Shown here: positions 1 to 10,718 of the stretch, in pieces
Position numbering within the stretch: position 1 is the stretch's first letter
How the letters are laid out: every line of letters begins with the position of its first letter
Made by a program: the position numbers and the translations under genes
NCBI RefSeq assembly: GCF_047948215.1
Contig: NC_134455.1
Span: 305,802,147 to 305,866,146, forward strand
Direction: 5' to 3'
Source: Lycorma delicatula
Lineage: Eukaryota > Arthropoda > Insecta > Hemiptera > Fulgoridae
DNA: 64,000 nt
The notes under the pieces: generated by a model
The model's input: the letters and a program-made list of their open reading frames with translations, nothing else
What the model was told of the DNA's origin: nothing
Database searches by the model: none

Positions 1-922
1 CTCTTATTTTATTAATTAACAAAAGGCGGTATTCTTAAATATGTCAGCAATCAGACCAGACCAGATTCTTTCTTGACACATACATTCCTTTCTAATTTAT
101 TTCTGGGAGTGTGTTAATGACACCTATCAACATTTAAAATTCAGCTTCCATTGTGTGTATATCTGGTAAAAAATAACAGGTAGAATAATTCGATTTGAAT
201 CCACAACATTAGTTCAACATATTCTTTTATTTTGTACATAAAATTAGTTTCGTTTGAAATACGATTATATGCAATATTATTTAATTAGAATGGTACTGAT
301 ACTTGTAATAAAAGACTATTGACAGGTATAAAGTTCTATAGTACGTGTTTTAAAACCATATCAATGTAATTTTAGAACTTGATAATTTAATATGAAAATT
401 TGTTAAAAGATATCATTAAATATATTCTCGCAGTAAATGACTTATAGTAAATATTCTTCTACTAAATCTAGAACGAAAGAAGATATGTGTTTTTGCTGCT
501 TCAATATTTTTATACCGTAAAAATATAATAAAAGGTAGGTGCTATTTAAAATTACAATTTATTACACAATTCAAAAACAGTAACTAATGAAATATAAGTA
601 TAATCAAAACTCAAAAATATCGAATAAATTATGTGATATCGTAAAGGCAATTAATTATTAATTATTCATTGTTATTATCGTAAAGGCAATAATCTCTTTC
701 ACGAACGGATCCTATGCAACGGCATAATCATCGTACAGCGTAATTATCCTGACAGAAATATTTACTATTTAACGGTTGTTATTAATTTTCAACAAGGCGC
801 GGTAGCAACGCGATTAATTCTCAGATATCTCAATAAGAGAATGATATTGAATTTGTCAATATCATTCTCTTATTTTTAACATTCTTGTATATATATATAC
901 ACAAAGGGACACAAACACAAAA
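1..922. other. AT-rich non-coding stretch
   Basis: No exon or transposon protein is recognisable on either strand. Two things stand out. A 15-bp direct repeat (TATCGTAAAGGCAAT) occurs at 637-651 and 676-690. A perfect 19-bp inverted repeat with a 5-nt loop occurs at 832-874. The stretch from about 700 to 820 is less AT-rich than its surroundings and could be old repeat sequence, but I cannot assign it. Confidence 0.6.
832..874. repeat. Perfect 19-bp hairpin, 5-nt loop
   Basis: The arms at 832-850 and 856-874 are exact reverse complements separated by ATTTG (851-855). It lies about 50 bp upstream of the mariner-like element's left terminus but is not part of that terminus. See the other fold-back hairpins in this window. 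Confidence 0.9.
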
Positions 923-2161
923 AAACGGGAACTTTTGAAATGCGTAATGGCAGCCACATACAGTTGGCAGCACTGCTTTATACAGAGGCTGCCTTGTTAC
1001 TTAGTCATCATGAAACAGTGGAATGGTGAACAGTGTGCTTTCACCGTAAAAATATTTTACAAAACCAATGATAGTTTAGAAGGTACCACAGTGGTTTCGA
1101 CTGCTTTACAATTTGGGGCGTGTTCCATCAAAACAGCGATAAAAACATGGATTAGAAACTTTGAAGAGAGTAGATCGTCACTGAAAAAGAAACCTACAGG
1201 TCGACCCAAGAAATTCTCGTACTCTACAAAATATTGAGGCTGTACGCGTTTCACTCGTACAGAGCGCACGGCGTTCAATTCGTAAAAAAAAAACTGTTGT
1301 AGTCGGGTTGTCCCGAGAGAGGGGTTGCCGAATTTTTCATTTAGATTTAAAAGTTTATCCTTACAAGTTACGGATCGCGTTCCCCTTTGATTTCTGTCAA
1401 AATTATGGTAAACATATCGAGGACAACCAATTTCTGGACAAGTTGTGGATATCAGATGAGGCACATTTTTTTCTTACAGGTTTACGTGAACAAGTGGAAT
1501 TATCGTTACTGAGCAGACAGTAACACCGATAAAGTTCATGAACGCACTTTAAACCGCAGCAAGGTAACGGTGTGGTGTGCAGTTTCGTTACATGGGAGTC
1601 ATCGGATCATACTTTTTTCAAAAAGGAGAAGCGGATCACGACGACTGTTACTTCGGATCGCTATGTTCACATGCTGCAGTCTTTTTTTCCACTTGCACTG
1701 AACAATTTCTCACACCAGCACGAAGCCTATTTTCAACAGGATGATGCGACATCACATACTGCAAGGCAATCAATGGCAGTTGAGCGAGAACTATTTGGTA
1801 AACGTTTCATCTCAGGATTCGATAACATTCTCTGGATCCCAAGATCACCGGATTTATCAGATTATGACTTTTTTTGTGGGGATATCTCATAAGAGTCGGC
1901 CAAAGATTCTGAGTGAATTGAAACAAGCAGTTCAAGACTAAATTTGTGGTATTCCACCTAAGATGTTGCACCTAAGATGGGGTACTTTAACGGCAGAAAT
2001 GGAAGATTATACGTAGAGGGGGACGCCATCTGCCTGACGTAATTTTCAAAAACTGATATAAGGTATTTATTCATTTTATATTTTTATACATATTACATTT
2101 TTTAATTTCAATGTTTAGGTTTCTATCAATAGATTTTCGGATGCATTTTTCAGAATTTTCC

Positions 2162-2165
<4 letters not shown>
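923..2165 (+). mobile_element. Degenerate mariner-like DNA transposon (DD41D type)
   Basis: The element is about 1.24 kb. Degenerate terminal inverted repeats lie at 923-940 (AAACGGGAACTTTTGAAA) and 2148-2165, matching at 15 of 18 positions after reverse complementation. Between them is a transposase broken over several frames. The right end abuts a TA microsatellite, as expected for a TA-targeting element, but no clean TA is left on the left side. Length, TIRs and transposase type agree with Tc1/mariner superfamily elements of the DD41D (rosa-like) group. The subfamily name rests on my residue count. Confidence 0.8.
1010..1940 (+). pseudogene. Mariner-like transposase, frameshifted
   Basis: The likely original start is the ATG at 1010 (MKQWNGEQCAFTVKIFYKTN), the beginning of the helix-turn-helix found in insect mariner-like transposases. 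It continues through GRPKKFS near 1200. After frameshifts the catalytic core appears as SDEAHFFL (near 1452), then QQDDATSHTARQSMA (near 1735) and RSPDLSDYDFF (near 1845). With the second Asp taken from QQD and the third from the YDFF box, 41 residues lie between them, giving DD41D. The C-terminal part (KSRPKILSELKQAVQD) is in another frame. At least three frame changes plus stops make it inactive. All three catalytic Asp residues are still readable across the frames. Confidence 0.85.

Positions 2166-2203
<38 letters not shown>
2165..2203. repeat. (TA)n microsatellite
   Basis: Uninterrupted TA repeat of about 19 units directly abutting the right end of the mariner-like element. It may have grown from the TA target site. 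Confidence 0.95.
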
Positions 2204-2205
<2 letters not shown>

Positions 2206-2737
2206 ATTAAAGGACAAAATTCCTATTATTCTTTAGCCTCTTCTTCCTTTAGCCTCTAAAAATACTTAATATTGACAATTCAATTACTATTAATAAAATG
2301 AGCAAAATGAAATTTTCTTATTTACTTTAAAAAAAAAAATAATAATAAATACATAAAGATATATTATTTAAGATATATTATTTCAACTTCTGATTTTTTT
2401 TTGTATATTTTTAAATCCAGTTTTTGTAGTGACGTTTACTTAAATACCATAAATTGAACTCTAATAAAAAATTATTATCTTCTAAAAAAGTCGTTCATTA
2501 ATTTTTACTCACAGTTTTATAAAATATTTGTTTAACAGTTAAACTTTTTTTCTATACAAGATCAATTATTTACTGTTATTTTTTATAAAGTTAGGATTAG
2601 AAAATAAAATATTTTTTCTGAAGAAAAGTATAATTAGTTGTAAAAGAACAAGAAAAAAATTAATAAAATTTCTAGAATTTGAATGTAACATAATATTTCA
2701 ATTTTGTTTAAAAAACTATACAAAGATTTTCTCATAC
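2204..2737. other. AT-rich, probably intronic
   Basis: Very AT-rich, with many A and T runs and no coding pattern. It lies downstream of the GPCR exon's splice donor on the minus strand, so it is best read as intron of that gene. Confidence 0.5.
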
Positions 2738-2918
2738 CTTGTACAAATAGCTGCAAAAATCCAAGCTAATAAACAAATGAGTAATGCTCTGGTTTTGGTA
2801 CAAACGTAGCCTGCTCTTAGTGGCTCACATATAGCATAATAACGTTCAAAACTGATAGCCAAGATAGTCAAAACTGAAGCGTGTGCTACTGTCAGCTCGA
2901 CAAAAGGGACTGCCTTGC
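2738..2918 (-). CDS. Internal exon of a rhodopsin-family GPCR (ETH-receptor-like)
   Basis: The 181-bp minus-strand exon is open throughout. It is preceded by a good acceptor (TTTCTTTTTCAG, plus 2919 onward) and followed by a donor (GTATGAG, plus 2731-2737). The acceptor splits a codon after its first base, rebuilding what should be the conserved TM3 cysteine. The exon then encodes TM3 (VPFVELTVAHASVLTILAI), the ERY version of the DRY motif, the second intracellular loop (AICEPLRAGYVCTKTRA) and most of TM4 (LLICLLAWIFAAICT). The CEPL-AGYVCTKTRAL stretch is what I recall from insect ecdysis-triggering-hormone receptors, in the TRH/neuromedin-receptor-like peptide GPCR group. The product would be a plasma-membrane peptide hormone receptor. 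No stop or frameshift is present. No TM1-2 or TM5-7 exon was found, so flanking introns are long or extend outside the window. GPCR exon: near certain. ETHR orthology: moderate. Confidence 0.9.
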
Positions 2919-4465
2919 CTGAAAAAGAAACAAAAATACTATAATATTCTATTAATAATAAAATATAGGAAAAATATAGAAAATATTTAACATTTTAGGA
3001 AACATATTTATATAATGAAGAAAAATTTATGAAAGTAAAACGTCATGGATGCATAGTCCTGTAACATACCAAAAGGATTACGCTTTATTTATTTATTTAT
3101 TAAGAAAGACATAAAATTTATTTCAAGACGACAGCTTATAAAGTCAAGAGAGATACCTTCCATCTACGGCAGAATTTATAGCTGAATATAATTTCATGAT
3201 ATTTAATACTGCTACGGTTTTTGTTTTTTTAATCTTCACAACTTCAGGTTTGTAATACCAGTTCATAAGTGCAAGTAATTAATCGTTCCTAAAAATAGAA
3301 AAGTGTTTATGATGGTAATAAGTAAACAAGTATCATCCTTTAAGTTATTAGATATTTAATTACAAAAATGTAATTTAAGTTAATAATAAATAATTAAACA
3401 ACTCGGAGTAAAAATACAAATTCCCAAAATAACAACTGATTTTTGAAAGTATCGATACTTAGGATCTTTAAACAATTAATGTGAGAATATTTTTCATACT
3501 TCACTTGTGTAAAGAAAACCGTCATTCATGCTATAAAGGTACCAAAATCTAGTGTTAGGTGTTCAATTAGACAACAGTTCTAAAAACTATTTTTTTGTGA
3601 GGTTTTACTATTTTTTTACATTACAAAATAAACCTGTTTTCGCCACAACGAATTAATTTTAAGAAATAGTTTTACAGTAGATAATTAAGGAATACAACTT
3701 TTATTTTTCAGTATATAATAATACAATTTTAATATAGTTATTTTATATTATAATATTATTGAATTATTAACATAATTGATTTTCCAGCGTAAAATTCATG
3801 AAGTTTTATAGGTACACCAGCATCTCCGTCGTGGCTTCGTCCGCACTATATGGTTACTTCCGTTTCCCGTCACGGTTATACTATATTTAGCAGCCGATCA
3901 TGGCTTGCTTCACTCTACCCTTCTACCCTTCTTCTCAACCAGAGAGCTCTGCTTCTCTATAGGCCCCTCTATGTTCATCATGCTTGTGATAATAATAATA
4001 AATAAAAATTAAAACTTGTTCAATTTAAAAAAACCTGTCCGTAATTGTAATTTATTCACTGCAACAGTTTGGTCAGTAAAGGCAAAATACATTTTTACTC
4101 GTACCCGTACGAAGTACCCGTACGAAGTTTGTAATAAATTACAAACTCGTAATTCATTTCTTTTTGAACTTCATTTGTCGGGATGTGACCGTACTTCATT
4201 TCTCTTCTTTTTTTTAATTACTTTTATGTTTTTTTTTTCAAGTAACCGGAGACCGATGCAGCCAGTCGCGTCGTACCTACAGTAACAGTGGTTCGTACCT
4301 CTAAAAACAAATAGAAATTCCTGAAAATATTTATTAGATATTTATCTGAAGAGTATTTGCAAGCCCCATTCTTGTGAATGTGTCACGTTTAATAGAGTTG
4401 GAAATGGGAAAAATTTGCAATCATTTTTCAAAATCGTTTATCTTTCTTCATCCCTTGAAGGTCCA
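2919..4465. other. AT-rich intron or intergenic with small GC islets
   Basis: Starts with the acceptor of the GPCR exon and is probably the upstream intron. A less AT-rich island at about 3785-3990 and another near 4230-4300 resemble repeat fragments but show no recognisable protein. The stretch 4100-4150 contains a short direct repeat (GTACCCGTACGAAGT) and nearby fold-back sequence. The 89-codon frame at 4016-4285 is low complexity and not a credible gene. Confidence 0.5.
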
Positions 4466-4860
4466 ATTTCGAAAAATTTAGGAATTAATTTTTAGATATT
4501 TTCACGAAAATTTCACACATACCAAAAAACTAGTTGTATCTTCATTTTTTACAGAGAAAATCAAAATAATAGCGGGGTAAAAAAAAATTTCAAAATTCAT
4601 TTTAACCCTTTAACCACTGAATTTCAAATATCTAGAATTAGTTTTTAGATATTCACATGGAGATTACACAGACGAAAATTCAAGTTGATATATTTATTTG
4701 TTACCGAGAAATTAAAAAAGTAATAAATGTCATTGTTACTCCATTTTAACCCCTTCAAATTCAGAATTTCGAAAAATATTTTTTTAGAGTATACGTACAC
4801 CGTAAGACGATAACGAATATTTTACGTGAAAAAAAATTTCTTTAAGTTTTAAATTCTATT
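4466..4860. repeat. Degenerate tandem repeat, ~150-bp unit, about 2.6 copies
   Basis: Three successive units begin at 4466 (ATTTCGAAAAATTTAGGAAT), 4621 (ATTTCAAATATCTAGAATTA) and 4766 (ATTTCGAAAAATATTTTTTT). Shared landmarks recur in order: TTTTTAGATATT, an ACACA stretch, a TTGT or GTTG block with CATTTTT or TTTGTTACCGAGAAA, and CATTTTAACCC at the end. Unit lengths are 155 and 145 bp. Divergence is high, so the array is old. It is probably a satellite-like fragment or the tandem core of a non-autonomous element. Confidence 0.7.
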
Positions 4861-7671
4861 CCAAATTATGAAAATTGTTAGTAATGCGGGGTGAAACAGC
4901 ACCACTTTTCCCTTTCGCTACTGTTTGACTTTCTTGCCATGGTCGATTCAATTATTTTATGTTCGGAATCGTTCCAGTTATTAATCAACATTTTTCAAGG
5001 TAAAATTAACTTGTTTTTTTATGTGCCTTGGTAGAAACAGTATTTTCTTGAATGCATCAAATATTACAACTATTTCGGAACTTTAAAAATAATCATTAAT
5101 TCCAAATACATTTCGAAAAATTTACTCTTTAATTAAGTTGGTATTATTTATATATAATCTTATTTCACGTAATGCAACCATAGTATTAATGAACTGAAAT
5201 TAAATCGAGACTGCTTGGTTACATTTCTAGACCACATCCCAAGCAGATTTATAGAAGTTTTTTTTTCATTTTAAAAATACTTACTATTTTAAACAAAAGA
5301 ATAGGCCTATAACTGAATAACGCTGTTTATTGATCTTAAGTTAGTTTGGAATACAAATCTGAATTTAAGCATAACCGTTCAAGTTCTCCAGGATACAAAC
5401 CCTCTGTTTTGTTTAACCATCGTTATCAATTCAAAATTAACTTCGTTTATGAAGGAATAATGAAACTCACTTTCGGATAAAATTTCAGGGAATAAATACT
5501 AATAATATTGTAGATAATTATTCATTAAAAATAGTTAATTTTTCCATAAATTAAAAAATATTAAAATACAAATTATTGTTTTGTAAAAAATTAATCAATT
5601 GCTCACACATCCACATTAAAAAAATTAATTTGTAGTACCCATTTTGTTTTTTGTAATAAAATCTTTTTTCTACCTACGAGATAAATAAAGCTTGTATAAT
5701 GACTTCACTCAAAATCCGTATATATTGTTCGCACAGTATATACTGTTCAAACTCACGATAATGATTATAAAATATAATAATTAATAATGAAAAATGAATA
5801 TGAAAATGAAAATTAATATAATGATTACAAAAATGAAAAATTAGATTATTCTAAAGGGCTCTCGTTTAACAAATTTTGGCAAAAATACAAAAGAAAAAAG
5901 ATTAAAATTCAAATATTCGATTATATTAACTCTTAACAACTAAACACAATTACAAAAAGGTAAAAAAATTTCATTCATAAATTTAAAAAACTGAGCACTG
6001 CTCACATCTATTGAAAAAAAAATTAACCTAATTAGAATCAATTTTAATTAAAAACTGAGTATTTGAAGGCAGAAGAGCAATTGGTGTATCTATTATTGTT
6101 TACCAATCGTAAATATTAAGAAATATAATTCAAAGAATCCATGAAAAGTGTAACTTTCCTCAACTACCAATATATACTATGATAATATTTTTTTTCTACA
6201 GAAAAGCTATTACTATTTACCTTTATAATCTAGTCTATCACAACAGAGATAAGATATCTGAGAATAATATTTATTATACAGGCAGTCCTAGTGACGATAA
6301 GAGTGAAGTTGTCACATGCAGGGCTAAATATCACCAGTATTTCAGTGGGCTTAGCACCCTGGTACGCAAGAGGATATTCACTGATCTTCGTCGAAGAATG
6401 AACGGAAAACAATTTATTCCTCACTTTTATAAGTAAGCATAGAAGGGAATGTTTATTATTTTCTAAGAATGGCAACTGTACTTTCAAGGTTCACTTGTAT
6501 TTTATGTGAGGTTGCTTAAAACCGTTACTGTTATTACATGAGAGGATAAATATTACCGATAACAAAACGTGAAATTATATATTTATATTAATTTTTTTTT
6601 TCATTTTGTTCATTATTAAATACTATTTCAACGCGAAAAATATTTTAGATATTATTTTACGTTTAGAAGACAAAAAGGTCGCCAGTATACAATGTTATTT
6701 CTGCGGAAATTCTACAAATACTGTTCAAGAAAATAATGGTTAACGTTTTTTCATGGTACAAATAAAATCTAAATTCAGTTCTCTATTATAAAAATGATAT
6801 AATGAAATGTTATTATTTTTAATATTATAATAAAAATGGAATATTAGCCAGAACTACCTAATATTTTATTTCATATCTTTCCAGAACCTTTCTACTCAAA
6901 CATTTTTGAAGATCTTTTACTTCGTTAATTTTTTCCATTAGTTCATAACACAGCCATCATCCCAAAACAAAATTAGGCTTTCTTCTTCTATGAGGGATAT
7001 TTTACATCACACCAATTTCAACGTTTTTTTGACTTTCTTACCACTATATTTGAAAATATATACTAAACTTTTGGAATTTTTCTAGATATTAATCAGAACT
7101 TTGATAGGATTTGATAAGTGGTTTTTTCCAAACTTAAATTTTTAACATTCTCATATAATCTCATTGTGCAATCATTCTTAACCGATCTTCATATTGGTCC
7201 AAGGTACTGCCCAATCTGAACCCTTTCTTACTCAGTAACGTGTTTTTCAAGATACTTTACTACTATTGCTTCTGTATAATATATTCACTTCTATCACTCC
7301 AAATGATATAAAAACATTTTTTACACAGACAATGCTGAAATACTCTCCTGTTTCGACAAACCGAATGACATTTGAGTTAATTCTTTTTTTATAAACTTGA
7401 AGAACAGTTTACTGATTGACTTTTAATGTTACTTCTTCTAAAAGTAAACATGCCACTTTTAGTCAACATAAGCAGACTTGTCATCCAGTCTTAATTTTTG
7501 GCTCAGCAATTCTTATGATTAATAACGTTGGTTACCTTGGATTGCATACCGCCAAACGCTTGACATAGAATGCACAATTTGACAGGAAACTTAAAATAGT
7601 AGGATAAAATAATCACTTATATTAATTAGAAAACGATCACAACTACCAGTACACTTAAAGATAACTTCGAA
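4861..7671. other. AT-rich non-coding stretch
   Basis: No exon or transposon protein is recognised. The exception worth naming is 6179-6490, where both strands are open for 85 codons. The plus frame includes CRAKYHQYFSGLSTLVRKRI and is preceded by an acceptor-like TTTTTCTACAG. The minus frame includes AYQGAKPTEILVIFSPACDN. Neither matches a family I know, and the composition is only slightly less AT-rich than the flanks. Confidence 0.5.
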
Positions 7672-7765
7672 CAAGTCGATTCTCTCACCAATCATCTAGA
7701 TTGGTGAGAGAATCGACTTGGAAAAATTTTGGATACAATACATCTGTATTGTATCCAAAATTTTT
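7672..7765. repeat. Two perfect hairpins back to back
   Basis: First hairpin: perfect 22-bp arms at 7672-7693 and 7699-7720 around the loop ATCTA. Second hairpin: perfect 20-bp arms at 7722-7741 and 7746-7765 around the loop ATCT. They are separated by one base and have unrelated arm sequences but nearly the same loop. No coding frame or terminal duplication accompanies them. Confidence 0.93.
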
Positions 7766-10657
7766 GTTTTGCTATGCCTTATTTAGTAGTCAGACTGAAA
7801 TGGTTCCAACCGAAATGTTTACGAAATATAGCTGAATTAAGAATCGCTTCATAGAGATTTACAGATTCCTTGCATTAACGGTTCCATCGTTCACCATCAT
7901 AGACAACCTAGATATGCTTCATTCTACCTTCCGAAAAATCCAGGGAGACAACGTTAAAAGAATTTTTTAACCGATTCATTCTTTTATTTACGTAATTAAT
8001 TTGAACTCTTTTTCTGGTATTCCCGTATACGTTTTATTTCTGAGAGTTTTTCTTTTCACCTCATTTCATATTATCTCATTTTTCATCACAATCTTTACTA
8101 GTTTTATTGTTGACACAGTTGTAAATTAAATTAATAAAGAAAAGAATTAATAGAAACATATAAAAGACAATACAAATTTGTTGATTTTTTACATAAATCA
8201 AGATGAAAAAACAAGCTTAAAAGAGGTGAACATCTATTTATCTCATTAAGGAACATATTATAATTGTTTTGTACTACTCCAAGTTTGAAATAAAACAATA
8301 AAGTTATTGTTAACAAGGTAGTTTATAATAAATTACAATAATTTCTAACTCGTATGTATAAATTTCAAACTTTTAATTAATTTAAATCTATTATTTCACG
8401 TTTAACACAACTGTATCCTGGTAAACGTCCAGACGTAGTTTTACTTATTCATTCAGTTCTTTGGTCCAATTTAAGTAAATTAGACCCCGTAACCTCTTTC
8501 TTACTGAACTTTAATTAAATTGTTTTCTTAATTGAAGAAAATGAAGTAAATGAAATTATGTCTTTTACAGGTAGTTTAATGTTTATCCGGATGTTTTCCT
8601 TTTATCTTTTTTACAGTGCTGTTTGGTATTCAACGCGTCTAATCCATTATACCTTATACCATATCTGGTTTTAATTCAAAAACTGGCAAATCTGACCCCC
8701 AGCAGAGAAGCGCCCTTGTCCAAAATTGACCCTCATTATTAACGGTAACATAATATATTCGTTTTCTTATTACTTCAGCCTTGTCCAAAATAAAGTACGA
8801 TTAATGCAAATAATTTCACTTATAAATGTGATTTTATACTGATATCATATACACATAACCAAGCGTGGACGTAGAGGAAAAGAGAGAGCGAGGGAAAAAT
8901 ACACGTGATTAAACTTCGTAGATATTTTCATCGCTGGTCGACGACCTAGTTTTATTTCATATCCGATGCTAAAGTGAAAAAAAAACTAAGCATAAAATAA
9001 GCTTATATGCAAATCGATTTAGGTTACAATCTGAAAAAAATAGAGTGAAATAAAAATAAAAGGAACACTAGACGTTTAAGAAACAACGATTCTGAACGTT
9101 AAAAGGTGTTATTGAAAATATGAAGACAATAAAATATTTACTGAACCGCTATTACAGTTGGACCCAGCCTTAACGAGTTTTCTGCCCCGAATTAGGAACC
9201 AGAAAAACAGCCAGTAAAACGTGTCTCTGATACAATGATCATAAAATTTTTTCTCTATTACCGTTTATCATTGCACCTTTCATTGTTTCAAGTATTATTT
9301 CTTCTAGCATTATTGTTTATTGATAATAAAACAAATAAAATAATACAAGGTAATGAAGAATTTACAAGTGAGTAATTTACAACTTAACGTTTGTGTTTTT
9401 CTTTTTTTTAGAAGTGCGATGTATTTCGGAATAAAAGTTTTTATTTGTAATTGGTTTGTATCACAAATATAGATATATATAAAATTTTATTAAGATATAT
9501 GATTTATTTATACACGAGAAACATACGGGTTATAATGTAACACACTTGTTATTCGTGCTTATTATTATTGTTAAATAATTATTTTAAACAATATCTTGAA
9601 ATAAGAAACAAATTTAATGAACAGAGTAACGCAAACGATATATTTAAAAAATACAGTCCTAATTAATATTTTATCGCGTGTTCTCAGTTCAACTACGATA
9701 TTAAGAGTCTAACAAACTAAAATTTTATTTTAGATACAATTTATTAGTCTAGAGACACATAAACAAAATAAATCATAAAAACAATAATTACAATAATATC
9801 AGCAACAACACCAATAATAATAATAATAATAATAATAATGACAATATGTATATATAACGTACGAAATAGTAATTCAAAGAAAAAGGATAAACTTTATTTA
9901 ATGACAATTAAATTATAAAAATATGGAATACAGTTTAATTTACTAAAAACGTAATAATGACCGCTAGAACCTTACATTGCATTAACAAGATAACACAAGA
10001 AAAGTCTAATCTTCATGCAATTCAATTTTCTGCTAGTATTATTACTATTACTGTTTACAGTAGAACTACCTTAAACTTTATGAATCATAAGAATACTGTA
10101 ATTTTCACTACTATTTACAAACAACTCACCGAACAACTTCCTACATTCACTCACTGTGGAATAGTCGTGATGCACTCTTCACTAGTTTTTACCTCACGCT
10201 TACTGATATCGCCGTCACCGTAATTGCATCAAACTCGTGCTTGCAAAACTACTCTGTTATCGCTTGTTATTACGACTACGCTGGACAGCCTCGCAGAACT
10301 ACTGACTCCCTCCGCTGGTCTCTTGCATTATTTATAACCCCTGCAGAACCCGCCTCATCAACTGCAGAACCAGTACCCGCCTCATCCCTTTAATTGTTGA
10401 AACATTAATAATTTTTATAGTCCGTGCCCTTATATTTTGTCACAAAATATTTTTAAGGATTAATTCTCTTTAGACATTCAGCCTCAGTGTATTTAATGTG
10501 ACTCTGGAAAGTCTGCTTTTAATCAGAAGTTATACCTAGTTACTTAATCTCGTTTGTTCCCTTTATCTCATCTTCACCTAAGAATAGTTTGACCATATTA
10601 TTTCATAAATTTTATATGATCAAATTTGTTTTAATATTCAGGATCTTTGCACCTATG
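7766..10657. other. AT-rich non-coding stretch
   Basis: No gene recognised. It contains an (AAT)n microsatellite at about 9813-9839. A less AT-rich patch at about 10140-10390 includes a short direct repeat of GCAGAACC-CGCCTCATC and a TATTTATAA motif. That patch could be part of a decayed element, but nothing decisive is visible. The open frames at 8131-8316 and 9957-10223 have no coding features. Confidence 0.5.
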
Positions 10658-10718
10658 TAGAGGAATAAATCAAATTTCGATCAAGGACTCCTTGATCGTA
10701 ATTTGATTTATTCCTCTA
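10658..10718. repeat. Near-perfect 30-bp palindrome with 1-nt centre
   Basis: Arms at 10658-10687 and 10689-10718 are reverse complements at 29 of 30 positions (mismatch T10677 against T10699), joined by a single C at 10688. No transposon protein or target duplication flanks it. Confidence 0.92.

Noticed and set aside
6179..6490. Overlapping 85-codon frames on both strands as GPCR exons
   Set aside because: I compared them with expected TM5-7 blocks (e.g. NP-L-Y after a helix) and found none. Kept only as an unassigned patch.
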